A stretch of DNA of 39,944 bases from a virus. The notes under the pieces are model-generated. The model saw nothing but the letters and a program-made list of their open reading frames with translations, was not told the origin of the DNA and did not search any database. Location of the stretch: positions 1 through 39,944 of IMG/VR virus record IMGVR_UViG_3300025127_000084, one strand, 5' to 3'. Positions 1-8,427 of this stretch are shown in pieces (the stretch's first letter is position 1; every line of letters begins with the position of its first letter). The translations under genes and the position numbers were made by a program.

Positions 1-931
1 CTTTTTTCATTTTCTTTTTCCTTGGACTATCAGTTGATACGTATGTTGGTTTTGCAGCACCAGATTTAGATTGTTGACCAGGATCTGCTTTCTTTTTGCG
101 ACGAGCAGCAGATAATCTTTCTGATTTACTCATGCTTGCTCTCTTTGCAGAAGACACACATTTAGGTGTTCCTTCACCAGGTTCATCACTTGCACAGGTT
201 CCACCTGTAACTACATTAACCCAACCACCTTTTCCGTCTTTGGATTTAGAACCTTTAAACCATTTATGTAGTGAACCCTCATTCATAGACTTGGTTTTTT
301 TCTTCATACTATTTATGAATTTTCGGTAGACTGCTGCTTCAGAGGTTTTACCCATCTCTCTTGCCCTCTGTTCCATAGCAACAGCAGCTTGAATTTTATG
401 AGCATGTGATCTTGATGAACCACGTATCTTTGAGACAGATGCTTTAGCAGTAGCCACGTTCTTAAAACCGAGTCCGTGAATAGTTCCTTTAGGATTTTCA
501 TCTGTGTATAAATCTGAATGTTTCTTAGAGTTTGCTGGTTGTCCCTTCTTTCTTGGGATACGTGGATTTGATTCTTCCATCCTCATGCCATTCCACACAC
601 CATTTGAATCTAAGGTGGGTTTCATGTCCTTTGCACTTACTATATCAATTATTGTTGCATATAAATCTCCATTCGCAGTTTTTATTTCAACGTCTTCTCC
701 CATTCCTCCACCGTTTCCGCCTCCGTTAGATCCACCATTCCCACCACCATTGCCATTACCACCATTGCCATTACCACCATTGCCATTACCATTACTACCA
801 TTTTTTCCTCCATTACCATTTTTTTTCTCAGGACGTAAATATCCACCAAATCCAATACGATATCCTGTTGGAATTGGTTTACATTTTTTATCAGTATAGC
901 AATAGTAATATCCGGACTTACACTTTTTCAT
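1..931 (-). CDS. Phage protein with Cys-motif N-terminus, Gly/Asn linker and DUF5872-like C-terminus (3' end cut off by the window)
   Basis: The reading frame starts at ATG 931 and stays open to the left edge, giving at least 310 residues with no stop seen. Residues 1–30 hold a small cysteine motif (KKCKSGYYYC, then KKCKPIP) that recurs in marine T4-like phage proteins. Residues about 35–80 are a flexible Gly/Asn linker. The next part is basic, with an AHKIQAAVAM helix. The last visible 70 residues (HKWF, GGWVNVVTGGTC, CVSSAKRASMSKSERL, PTYVST) resemble the DUF5872 family as I remember it. Function is unknown; the many lysines fit nucleic-acid or capsid binding, but that is a guess. It is the last gene of the module after the fibre, 34 bases beyond the stop of the 98-aa gene, and an AT-rich late-promoter-like stretch lies in that gap. 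Confidence 0.8.
   Translation of the reverse strand, partial: MKKCKSGYYYCYTDKKCKPIPTGYRIGFGGYLRPEKKNGNGGKNGSNGNGNGGNGNGGNGNGGGNGGSNGGGNGGGMGEDVEIKTANGDLYATIIDIVSAKDMKPTLDSNGVWNGMRMEESNPRIPRKKGQPANSKKHSDLYTDENPKGTIHGLGFKNVATAKASVSKIRGSSRSHAHKIQAAVAMEQRAREMGKTSEAAVYRKFINSMKKKTKSMNEGSLHKWFKGSKSKDGKGGWVNVVTGGTCASDEPGEGTPKCVSSAKRASMSKSERLSAARRKKKADPGQQSKSGAAKPTYVSTDSPRKKKMKK
746..790. repeat. Three exact 15-bp tandem copies coding for a Gly/Asn linker
   Basis: The unit accattgccattacc occurs three times head to tail. On the minus strand it encodes GNGNG units of the linker in the DUF5872-like protein. Degenerate Gly/Asn codons flank it on both sides. Copy number could change by slippage without breaking the frame. 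Confidence 0.85.
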
Positions 932-952
932 TTATATGTAAATTATAACATA

Positions 953-964
953 TATTTATTTATT
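953..964 (-). promoter_or_regulatory. Possible T4-type late promoter
   Basis: Two overlapping AATAAATA octamers lie on the minus strand. Each differs from the T4 late consensus TATAAATA at the first base. They sit in the 34-base AT-rich gap upstream of ATG 931, the widest gap in the left-hand module. Confidence 0.35.
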
Positions 965-965
965 A

Positions 966-1262
966 TTACTCAGTTCCAGGTTCTGGAATATGAGGTGAAT
1001 TTGGATTATTGATTGGATCTGGGTCATACCAATCAGAAGTAGATAAAATTTCTTTTATTTGTGCATGAGTATATGGTCCTAAGTACGTGCTAAGACCTGA
1101 CACAGATGATGGTGTTGATTCACCATCCCATTTAACAAAAGTTTGAGTGCCATCCATAGATTTTCTTACGGTATTTATTGAATACTCAACTACTTCTTGA
1201 AAATTAATTTTTGATACTTCTGAGTAATCAAATATAATCCAGTGTCTATTTTCAAATCTCAT
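966..1262 (-). CDS. 98-aa phage protein, possible fibre-associated accessory
   Basis: The protein begins MRFENRHWIIFDYSEV and has a central VRKSMDGTQTFVKWDG stretch. It ends in an acidic, proline-rich tail (DWYDPDPINNP). I chose ATG 1262 over an upstream TTG at 1286, because the ATG lies 4 bases after the stop of the LamG gene while the TTG would overlap it. I recall similar small proteins beside fibre genes in cyanophages, but know no biochemical role. Its place directly behind two adhesion genes suggests a fibre accessory or assembly factor; this is inference from context only. There are no membrane segments and no signal peptide. Confidence 0.75.
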   Translation of the reverse strand: MRFENRHWIIFDYSEVSKINFQEVVEYSINTVRKSMDGTQTFVKWDGESTPSSVSGLSTYLGPYTHAQIKEILSTSDWYDPDPINNPNSPHIPEPGTE

Positions 1263-1266
1263 TTTT

Positions 1267-2142
1267 TTATAAGGGAGTAAGACCAAATTTTGCTGCGTCT
1301 GCGTTAAAATTTCTTTTCACTTCATTTGCTGTTAACGCTTTACCATTGTAAACTCTAAGTATAGACATCTGACCATCCCAACACCATGAAAAATACCACG
1401 ATGTACCAACATATGTATTTCTCGACCCACCATCATGTCCAACCATATTTTGTATAGACGTATATGGATTAGTTGTATAAGTTCCTGATGGTAGTTCACC
1501 ATTATGATATACAACACTATAGCAGTTATTACTGTTATCTGGATTTGCTGCTCTAGATGACCAAACAAAATGATGCCATACATCGTTAGAAAATACACTT
1601 AAGTCATTTGTCGTAGTTATATAAGGTCTGGACCATGAACCAAATCCATCTCTCCAAAGCATTCCTTGATATCTATTGCTTTCAAATCCAAATAAAAAAG
1701 ATCTTCCATCATTACTATTTTTATCCCATCTCCCCATTGGGAATGTAATATTATTATATAGATTATCGTCTGATCTTACCCAATATTCAATTGTAAAATC
1801 ACCTTGAACACCATTGTAAGCGTTACTAAGATCGAAGTCTGAACCCTCGTCACTATTACTAGCATACCCATAATCATTTGATCCATCAAAATCCCAGTAT
1901 GATACGGTTCTACCATCAAGAGTTGCTTGATAATTGTAAACCGGTGCATTTGGAAAATAAAATCTATAATTATCAGAGTCAGATTGAGGTCCATTCACTT
2001 GATTATACATGTAAGTGTTTGAATGACCAATATCATTATTATCAGCATCAGCCCAAAAAACTAAATTTTCGGTTACAATAGGAAGTGCATTAGTTTGTGA
2101 TATTGCTCCTGATAGACTAGGGACTGAGGCTAATGGTGACAT
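1267..2142 (-). CDS. LamG/concanavalin A-like lectin-fold phage protein
   Basis: This 291-residue protein shows the features of a LamG-type jelly-roll domain (Laminin_G_3-like). It has an opening strand near LVFWADAD, a YWDFDGSNDYGYA strand, then DFTIEYWVRSD, WHHFVWSS and a closing GQMSILRVYNGKALTANEV. Such domains bind glycans, so the likely role is host-surface recognition in the virion. I chose ATG 2142 because it follows the stop of the big fibre gene (TAA at 2144) by one base, TAAAATG, which fits translational coupling. An in-frame TTG at 2169 would overlap the fibre gene and is less likely. The first 20 residues (SPLASVPSLSGAIS) could be an attachment segment. Whether it is a separate fibre tip or a partner of the large fibre cannot be told from sequence. 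Confidence 0.8.
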   Translation of the reverse strand: MSPLASVPSLSGAISQTNALPIVTENLVFWADADNNDIGHSNTYMYNQVNGPQSDSDNYRFYFPNAPVYNYQATLDGRTVSYWDFDGSNDYGYASNSDEGSDFDLSNAYNGVQGDFTIEYWVRSDDNLYNNITFPMGRWDKNSNDGRSFLFGFESNRYQGMLWRDGFGSWSRPYITTTNDLSVFSNDVWHHFVWSSRAANPDNSNNCYSVVYHNGELPSGTYTTNPYTSIQNMVGHDGGSRNTYVGTSWYFSWCWDGQMSILRVYNGKALTANEVKRNFNADAAKFGLTPL

Positions 2143-2143
2143 T

Positions 2144-5100
2144 TTACGTAAAGTTAACTTTATTACCAAATACTAGATATGTAGCATCTGCAGTTTTTAT
2201 GATTTGGAATGTGTAAATATCATATCCACTAGAACCACCACTAGGGGCTGCTCCACCTATCCATTGTTCAGTCACTGCACTTCCATCTATTGTTAGTTGT
2301 TCGTAAGAATAATTAGTGTTATTTGTTGAAGATATTATTGTAACTGTAACAGAATCTCCTACACTTAGTTTTGAATTTAATGTAGTTGAACTGTTAAAAC
2401 GTATATTAGGGGTTGCATCTGCAGTTTCTGTGGTTGAGAAATAATGAACTAGACCATCTTCAAGATTAATATCAGTGGCTGCACTTAATTTATTTGCAAC
2501 TATATTAATTGACTCTTTGGACATTCCATTAAGATTTACTTGTCCAGAGAGACTCACATTAAATGAACTATCACCAGAAATCCAATTCGAATTACCAATA
2601 CCTATTGCTAATTGATGATTTCCAGTTGTAGTTGTTACGGTTGCACCATAACCTACTACCACGTTACAAGATCCAGTTGTGATGCCCATACCTGCATTAG
2701 GACCTATGAGTGTATTGAAATTACCAGAACTTACACTATGTCCTGCACAAACACCGAATACTGCATTACATCCACCAGTTGCAGAACCACTTCCCTTAAA
2801 TGCACATCTACCAATCGCAACGTTATGTGATCCAGTGCTGCGGTTCTTTGCTGCTTGATATCCTAGGAAAACGTTACATCCTCCACATGAGGTTGAACCT
2901 GCTTGCTTTCCAACAAAGACATTAAACCAATTATTTCCACCACTTTGATACTGAGTTTCAGCTCCAATTAAAACGTTACCTTGACCCGTTGTTAAGGAAC
3001 ATCCAGCTTTATGTCCTATTAATACATTCTCAGAACCAGTACAAACACAGTGACCAGATCTCCAACCTATTGCTACGTTTGTATCACCACTAGTAAGTTT
3101 TTGTAAAGTACATCCACCTATAGCCGTATTGTAATCACCAGATATACAATCACCAGATGCAACACCCATTCCACCAATGAATGTATTTCCTTCACCTGAT
3201 TGAAGACACGCGCCTGCCAAACATCCAAATGCTATATTATAACAACCTGTTACACCAGTGGATTTTCTAATTCCACCAGCATTAAATCCAATAAAATAGT
3301 TGTCAGATCCAGTGCATAGGGCAGCACCTGCACAGAAACCTAATGAAACGTTATTGTACCCAGAAACAGCGGTTGCAGAGTCTCCTTTTCCCGCATTCAT
3401 TCCAATAGCAATATTACAATTTCCAGTTGTATTTTTACATCCTGCATATTTACCTAAGAAGATGTTAGAATCACCAGATGTTGTACATTTACCAGCACAT
3501 TCACCTACAAAAATATTAAAACATCCACTAGAACCATCAAGACATTTACCTGCATTTGTACCTGCGACTAAGTTTAGATCATCATCAGGAGAGAATCCAC
3601 CACCACTAATACCAGTTAAATTTGAACCGTCACCATAAAAACTAGTGGCACTAACGATACCAGTAGCACTATAAACAGTCGCAATGCCAGCAAGAGTTAC
3701 GTTATAAGAACTATCACCTGAAACCCAACTGGTATTACCAGCACCAATCGCTAATTGATTATTACCAGTGGCAGATGAAACTGTCGCACCGTAACCTATC
3801 AATACGTTACAAGAACCACTTGTAACTGTGCATCCAGCGTTTCGACCAATTACAACGTTGTCAGATCCACTGGTGAATTCAACCAGTGCATTTTGACCAA
3901 ACGCTATATTATAATCTCCAGTATTATTGGCTAATGTGCTTGATCCTCTTCCTGCACATTGACCAATAAACAGATTACCATCTGCAGCATTACATGCACA
4001 CTTACCAGCTGCTGATCCAATGAAGATCGAATTGTCAGCATCAACAGCACATCTTCCTGCCTCACATCCAATCATTATGGCTTTACCTTCGGCAGCAGCT
4101 CTACCAGCATATCTACCAATGAATATTCCGCATCCATTTGTTGGATCAGCAGCCATGCATCCTGCAAAATATCCAATTGCTATAGTATCATCAGATTTTA
4201 CACCACACCAACCTGCACAAGTTCCAATTACAACGTTTCTACTACCAGGAGCACCACCTCCACCTGCCAGCATACCAAGTGCTACGTTCCTAGTACCACC
4301 AGTCAATTGTTGTAATGCTTGCTTACCGATTGCAACATTACAATTACCAGATACACCTGAACCTGTTGAACCACCAGATTCTGCACCAATTGCTACGTTG
4401 AATACTCCAGTTTCCATAAATTTTGAAGCCTGATAACCAATCGCAATATTACAAGCAGCAGATTCTGTCTTATTACCAGAATAACTCCCTAAGAAAATAT
4501 TATGATTTCCAGTAACAACACATTTAGCCATTGCACAACAACCAAGTGCAATATTATCAGATCCAGTAGTTGAATTAGTACCTGCTAATCTTCCAAGAAA
4601 GATATTACGATCACCAGAACTTATATCACATCCTGCTTGTTTTCCGATTGCTATATTATCATCACCAGTATCTAAATTATAAGCAGATTCTTGACCCATA
4701 ATAATATTATTACAGTGTTCCCCAGTGCCACCAGAAGCAATACCATTACCAAAGAAGATATTGTGACAACCAGTTGTCATGGTAGTACCATTACCATTAC
4801 CAAGCGTAATATTGTAACTTGCAGTGGTCATCAGGCACCCTGATCTCTGACCAAATAAGAAGTTATAAGCACCCGTGGTTATAGACTTACCAGTGTGGCA
4901 TCCCATTAAAATGCTATGACCATATCCTCCGCATAATGCTAAACCAGAGTTACAACCAATCATAATGTTGAAGCAGGTATCAGCATCTTTAGCTGCACCA
5001 GCATTTGTTCCTGCGACTAAGTTTCCTTGATCGTCTTGTGAGAATCCACCAGCACTAATACCAGTTAGATTAGAACCATCACCATGAAACGCACTTGCAG

Positions 5101-7975
5101 TTATGATACCAGATGTATTAATACTTACCGTAGTTCCGATACCAACTGATTTTTCTTGACCACTTTCATCAACAAACTCTATATCACCTGTTGCTGATTT
5201 TTTAATTTTTATTGCTGTACTTCCTGTACCAATTTGTATTTCATCTAAACCACTTATTTTTTTCTCACTTGGATCTAAAGTAATTGATGATGTACCTATT
5301 GTAAGAATTCCTGTAATTCTTGCATCACCATTTACATGTAAGGAAGTTCCAGATGCACCTACAGCACCAACTTCAAGAGTGAATCTTGGAATAGTAGTTC
5401 CAATACCTACGTTATAATCACTATTTCCAATAATCCAACTAGTATGTCCGGATCCAATAGCAAGTTGTGAACTACCTGTGGCAGATGGTAGACAAACAAG
5501 ATTACCAATAGCAATATTACAACATCCACTTGTTGCATTAGCACCAGCATAAAATCCTAAAAATGTGTTTCTACTTCCTGTGACATTGTATCCAGAATCA
5601 GCTCCTAATGCAACATTAAAAGATCCTCCAGTTGAAGTTCTTCCAGCACTCTCTCCTACGAATACGTTTCTGTCTGATGTCGATCCAAGACAAATTCCAG
5701 ATAAATTACCAAGTGCAATATTACCCTGACCTGCACAACCTCCAGATCCACTTGATCTTCCTGCATAACAACCAATAAAAATGTTAGAAGTACTACCAGT
5801 TGCATCTTTACCTGCTTTATGTCCTAAGAATATGTTGCAGTCACCAGATGTCATAGATGTTGCATTTTGATAACCAACAAAAATATTATATTTTCCGTTT
5901 GTGTGAGCTGTACCAACTTGGTATCCTAATCCAATATTTCCTAAACCAAGAACTCCAGAAGGATAATGTGTATTTTGATTTTCTAAAACATTATATCCTA
6001 TTGCTATATTGGCACATGATCTTTTAGAATTTTTTAAAACACCATTACCAATACCTATATCCCAACTTCCATCAGTAGCACAACATCCTGCATCACGTCC
6101 AATGTAAGTGTTAACGAGTCCACCTGATAGAGATTTACCTGCATTATATCCAAATAAAATATTACAACCACCATCAGTCACAGATTTACCTGCACAAGAA
6201 CCAATTAAAAGATTACTTACTCCACTTGTTAAATTACATCCAGAGCAAGTATTAGATGGAAATAAGTTTTGATTGCCATCAGCAGTAAATCCACCAACAC
6301 CAGTTAAATTAGAACCATCACCATAATATACAACCGCAGCACCATCTGACCCAATACTTTTACCAGCACCAATTCTTATACCCTCTCTTGCTGTTATTAA
6401 TCCTACCGAGTCTATATTTGTTACATCTTCATACGTAAGTGTGCCAGCGATAGAAACTGTTGTTGCTTCTAATGTTGCAATAGTACCTATACCAGTTACA
6501 TTTAAAGTAGTTAAACTAGCAGGAAGAACTCCTTCGGGTAAACTGCCATTGTTAATATTAGTTGCATTAATATTCTGAAGATTACTACCATCACCGAAAT
6601 ATACTGGTGCCAAACCGCCTGGTAATGCAGTTACGATTCCTACCGAAGTAATTCCTGAATTAATTATATTTTTGAAAGAAGATATTCCAGTTACATTAAT
6701 ATCATTAGAAAATGTTGATACTCCAGATACATTTAATTGATTAAAGAATGAACCTCCTGTTGTGCTTATACCAACAACACTGCCTCCTCCACCTCCACCA
6801 GAAACAGTTTCAAAAACAAAATTCTTACCAGCTGGTTGTGATGTATCTACTTTAAGAAATTTACCATCATACTCACTCAAATTTGTAGCAATACCGACAA
6901 TATCATCAAGATATTGTAACCTCGTCTCTCCACCACCACCTAATGTGGATAATTGAGTTTGTATGCGTCCTAAAAATAATCTATAATGTTGTTGAAGTTG
7001 ATCTAATGTAACATAGTTTTGATCAAGAGGTGTTAATGGATCTGATGTTTCTGTGGATGGTAATGTTTGTTCAATTAAAGTTTCATTTATTTTACTTTCT
7101 TCTTTTAATTTTTCATATACTTCTTCAAGATGTTTAATTTTTGTAGAAAGAACAAAATTTTCTTTCTCCAATTCAGGGACATTTAATTTTTCAATCGTGT
7201 CTTTAAAACCATTTTCAATTTTTTGAAAGTTAATGTTTTGTTCCTTTAAGTTATTTTCTCCTCTGATTAATTCTATTTGAAGATTTTCAACCTTTTCTTT
7301 AAGACTCTCGTTGATTGTTTTATTTACTTTTAATTCTTCTACAACCTTTTTCTTTAATTTTTGTATTTCATTTACTTTAACTTTAAGTGTATTTGATATA
7401 CTTTTATTGCTATCACCAATATCTTTTATATGATTCTCTAAATTACTTACAGCTTCATTAAGATTATTTTCTGAGTTGTTTGATATTTCAAATTGTTTTT
7501 TATCGATGTCGTCGGATAATTGACTTATAACATTATCAAACTCTTCCTTAAATTCAATAAATTTTTGATCTGTTTTTACTTCTACGTCTACTATATTTTT
7601 TTTATACTTAGGAATATCAACTTCAATGAATTCATTTACTACATCTGTAACATTTGAAACTTTTGATTTAATTTCTGCTAATGTTTTTGAATTTATACTT
7701 TTTACATTGCTTTGTAAGTTTTCAATGCTTTCTTCTAATAAGAAAACATAAGAAAGCATTGCATTATCTAAATCTTCTTTCTTAAGAAAATTCTGTAATT
7801 CTTCTTTTAACTGATTGACAACCTCAATAGTTTCTGTAATTTTCTCAAATTTAGACAGATTTTCCTTGAAGGTGTTAAATGATTCTGAATATGAATTCAG
7901 ATTAGGATTACCCACCATGTTTTTTATATTATTACTTTCTCTCTTAAAGTAATCTGAAGGTTTCTTAAGACCCAT
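2144..7975 (-). CDS. Giant tail-fibre-like adhesin with coiled coil and about 56 YadA-head-like repeats
   Basis: The protein has 1943 residues. Residues 1–300 are charged heptad-rich coiled coil after a short MGLKKPSDYFKRES start. Residues about 310–400 (QNYVTLDQLQQHYRLFLGRIQ, a Gly-rich hinge) resemble a segment I know from cyanophage fibres. Residues about 400–560 hold YGDGSNLTGI-type repeats. Three blocks then follow, at about 563–860, 975–1428 and 1457–1812. They consist of the motif N-hydrophobic-x-hydrophobic-G-x-x-A-G every 19–27 residues, like the left-handed beta-roll of YadA-type trimeric adhesins, and are rich in cysteine. The C-terminal 130 residues (SVGDSVTVTI, LTIDGSAVTEQWIGG) match a common cyanophage fibre end. 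No S74 peptidase is visible. It starts two bases after gp16 and is likely a trimeric host-binding fibre. The family role is inferred. Confidence 0.85.
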   Translation of the reverse strand: MGLKKPSDYFKRESNNIKNMVGNPNLNSYSESFNTFKENLSKFEKITETIEVVNQLKEELQNFLKKEDLDNAMLSYVFLLEESIENLQSNVKSINSKTLAEIKSKVSNVTDVVNEFIEVDIPKYKKNIVDVEVKTDQKFIEFKEEFDNVISQLSDDIDKKQFEISNNSENNLNEAVSNLENHIKDIGDSNKSISNTLKVKVNEIQKLKKKVVEELKVNKTINESLKEKVENLQIELIRGENNLKEQNINFQKIENGFKDTIEKLNVPELEKENFVLSTKIKHLEEVYEKLKEESKINETLIEQTLPSTETSDPLTPLDQNYVTLDQLQQHYRLFLGRIQTQLSTLGGGGETRLQYLDDIVGIATNLSEYDGKFLKVDTSQPAGKNFVFETVSGGGGGGSVVGISTTGGSFFNQLNVSGVSTFSNDINVTGISSFKNIINSGITSVGIVTALPGGLAPVYFGDGSNLQNINATNINNGSLPEGVLPASLTTLNVTGIGTIATLEATTVSIAGTLTYEDVTNIDSVGLITAREGIRIGAGKSIGSDGAAVVYYGDGSNLTGVGGFTADGNQNLFPSNTCSGCNLTSGVSNLLIGSCAGKSVTDGGCNILFGYNAGKSLSGGLVNTYIGRDAGCCATDGSWDIGIGNGVLKNSKRSCANIAIGYNVLENQNTHYPSGVLGLGNIGLGYQVGTAHTNGKYNIFVGYQNATSMTSGDCNIFLGHKAGKDATGSTSNIFIGCYAGRSSGSGGCAGQGNIALGNLSGICLGSTSDRNVFVGESAGRTSTGGSFNVALGADSGYNVTGSRNTFLGFYAGANATSGCCNIAIGNLVCLPSATGSSQLAIGSGHTSWIIGNSDYNVGIGTTIPRFTLEVGAVGASGTSLHVNGDARITGILTIGTSSITLDPSEKKISGLDEIQIGTGSTAIKIKKSATGDIEFVDESGQEKSVGIGTTVSINTSGIITASAFHGDGSNLTGISAGGFSQDDQGNLVAGTNAGAAKDADTCFNIMIGCNSGLALCGGYGHSILMGCHTGKSITTGAYNFLFGQRSGCLMTTASYNITLGNGNGTTMTTGCHNIFFGNGIASGGTGEHCNNIIMGQESAYNLDTGDDNIAIGKQAGCDISSGDRNIFLGRLAGTNSTTGSDNIALGCCAMAKCVVTGNHNIFLGSYSGNKTESAACNIAIGYQASKFMETGVFNVAIGAESGGSTGSGVSGNCNVAIGKQALQQLTGGTRNVALGMLAGGGGAPGSRNVVIGTCAGWCGVKSDDTIAIGYFAGCMAADPTNGCGIFIGRYAGRAAAEGKAIMIGCEAGRCAVDADNSIFIGSAAGKCACNAADGNLFIGQCAGRGSSTLANNTGDYNIAFGQNALVEFTSGSDNVVIGRNAGCTVTSGSCNVLIGYGATVSSATGNNQLAIGAGNTSWVSGDSSYNVTLAGIATVYSATGIVSATSFYGDGSNLTGISGGGFSPDDDLNLVAGTNAGKCLDGSSGCFNIFVGECAGKCTTSGDSNIFLGKYAGCKNTTGNCNIAIGMNAGKGDSATAVSGYNNVSLGFCAGAALCTGSDNYFIGFNAGGIRKSTGVTGCYNIAFGCLAGACLQSGEGNTFIGGMGVASGDCISGDYNTAIGGCTLQKLTSGDTNVAIGWRSGHCVCTGSENVLIGHKAGCSLTTGQGNVLIGAETQYQSGGNNWFNVFVGKQAGSTSCGGCNVFLGYQAAKNRSTGSHNVAIGRCAFKGSGSATGGCNAVFGVCAGHSVSSGNFNTLIGPNAGMGITTGSCNVVVGYGATVTTTTGNHQLAIGIGNSNWISGDSSFNVSLSGQVNLNGMSKESINIVANKLSAATDINLEDGLVHYFSTTETADATPNIRFNSSTTLNSKLSVGDSVTVTIISSTNNTNYSYEQLTIDGSAVTEQWIGGAAPSGGSSGYDIYTFQIIKTADATYLVFGNKVNFT
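2540..3605 (-). repeat. Fibre repeat block 3 (about 18 beta-roll repeats)
   Basis: The block opens with GGFSPDDDLNLVAGTNAG and closes with a cap motif, QLAIGIGNSNWISGDSSFN. In between I count about 18 copies of N-h-x-h-G-x-x-A-G. Many copies have cysteine just before the Asn or in the xx position. Boundaries are accurate to about 20 bases. Confidence 0.75.
3690..5050 (-). repeat. Fibre repeat block 2 (about 24 beta-roll repeats)
   Basis: The block opens with GGFSQDDQGNLVAGTNAG and closes with QLAIGAGNTSWVSGDSSYN. I count about 24 copies of the N-h-x-h-G motif. Blocks 2 and 3 share nearly identical opening and closing segments, and are joined by a YGDGSNLTGI linker. Confidence 0.75.
5395..6290 (-). 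repeat. Fibre repeat block 1 (about 14 beta-roll repeats)
   Basis: The block opens with GNQNLFPSNTC and closes with QLAIGSGHTSWIIGNSDYN. I count about 14 repeats. Several are less regular than in blocks 2 and 3 (for example a lost AG in GNGVL and GYNVL), so this block may be older or under different constraint. Confidence 0.7.
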
Positions 7976-7977
7976 TA

Positions 7978-8421
7978 TTAAGACTTATCATTGGAAGTAG
8001 TATTATTATTTAGAAGACCATTTTTAAGCAGTTTTGAAAGTTCGGCAGTTGATCCAACAAATAAAGAGTTGTTAGTAACATTATTTGTTGTTTTCTGTGT
8101 GTCCTCGTCAATATCTTTTAGTTTTTTCTGCAAATCGATAAGTTTATCAGTTGTGTCAGCTACGGATTTAATTATCTGACCAGCAACTTCATATGCTCTT
8201 GGACTTGCACTCTCACCTGCTACCTCCATTATACCATTTATTGCCTCTTGTCCCTTTTCTATTAAAGAATATAACTGACCTCTTGTATAAGTATAGTCCT
8301 TTTCAATATCATTGACTTTCTCAATTTCATTTTTCACAGGTTTTTTAGGACTAGTAATAGCCTCTACCTCTACAGGATCTGTATTGAACGTGTCATTTAA
8401 TGATTCGAATGAGTCTTTCAT
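7978..8421 (-). CDS. 16: Terminase small subunit, gp16-like
   Basis: The product has 147 residues; T4 gp16 has 164. It is almost all helical: an acidic N-terminal 45 residues, then a YTYTRGQLYSLIEKGQEAI segment and a long helix pair (SPRAYEVAGQIIKSVADTTDKL) ending in a Ser/Asn-rich tail. The central part matches what I know of cyanophage gp16. The small subunit recognises DNA and stimulates the large terminase gp17 during packaging. The order gp13-gp14-gp15-gp16 supports the call. ATG 8421 lies 6 bases after the stop of gp15, and the next gene begins two bases beyond its stop. gp17 is not seen in the window and would be expected beyond the left edge. Confidence 0.8.
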   Translation of the reverse strand: MKDSFESLNDTFNTDPVEVEAITSPKKPVKNEIEKVNDIEKDYTYTRGQLYSLIEKGQEAINGIMEVAGESASPRAYEVAGQIIKSVADTTDKLIDLQKKLKDIDEDTQKTTNNVTNNSLFVGSTAELSKLLKNGLLNNNTTSNDKS

Positions 8422-8427
8422 GGTTCA

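Noticed and set aside
504-899. Plus-strand proline-rich open frame
   Set aside because: It is the complement of the Gly/Asn linker of the minus-strand gene; GGN/AAY codons read backwards as proline-rich sequence.
1267-2169. TTG starts at 2169 (LamG protein) and 1286 (98-aa protein)
   Set aside because: Both overlap the upstream gene, while ATG codons at 2142 and 1262 fall one and four bases after the stops.
2144-2540. S74 peptidase or other intramolecular chaperone at the fibre C-terminus
   Set aside because: No Ser/Lys dyad region or typical S74 pattern is visible; the end is a cyanophage-type beta domain.
3300-4433. Plus-strand open frames opposite the fibre repeats (3300–3638 and 4020–4433)
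   Set aside because: They arise because the repeats avoid certain codons; they have no ribosome site or promoter and mirror the repeat period.
2540-6290. CRISPR-like repeated DNA
   Set aside because: The periodicity belongs to protein repeats, the DNA copies are degenerate and there are no fixed spacers.
2144-7975. Bacterial trimeric autotransporter adhesin acquired whole
   Set aside because: There is no signal peptide and no membrane anchor; N- and C-terminal parts are phage-type and the gene is coupled to gp16.
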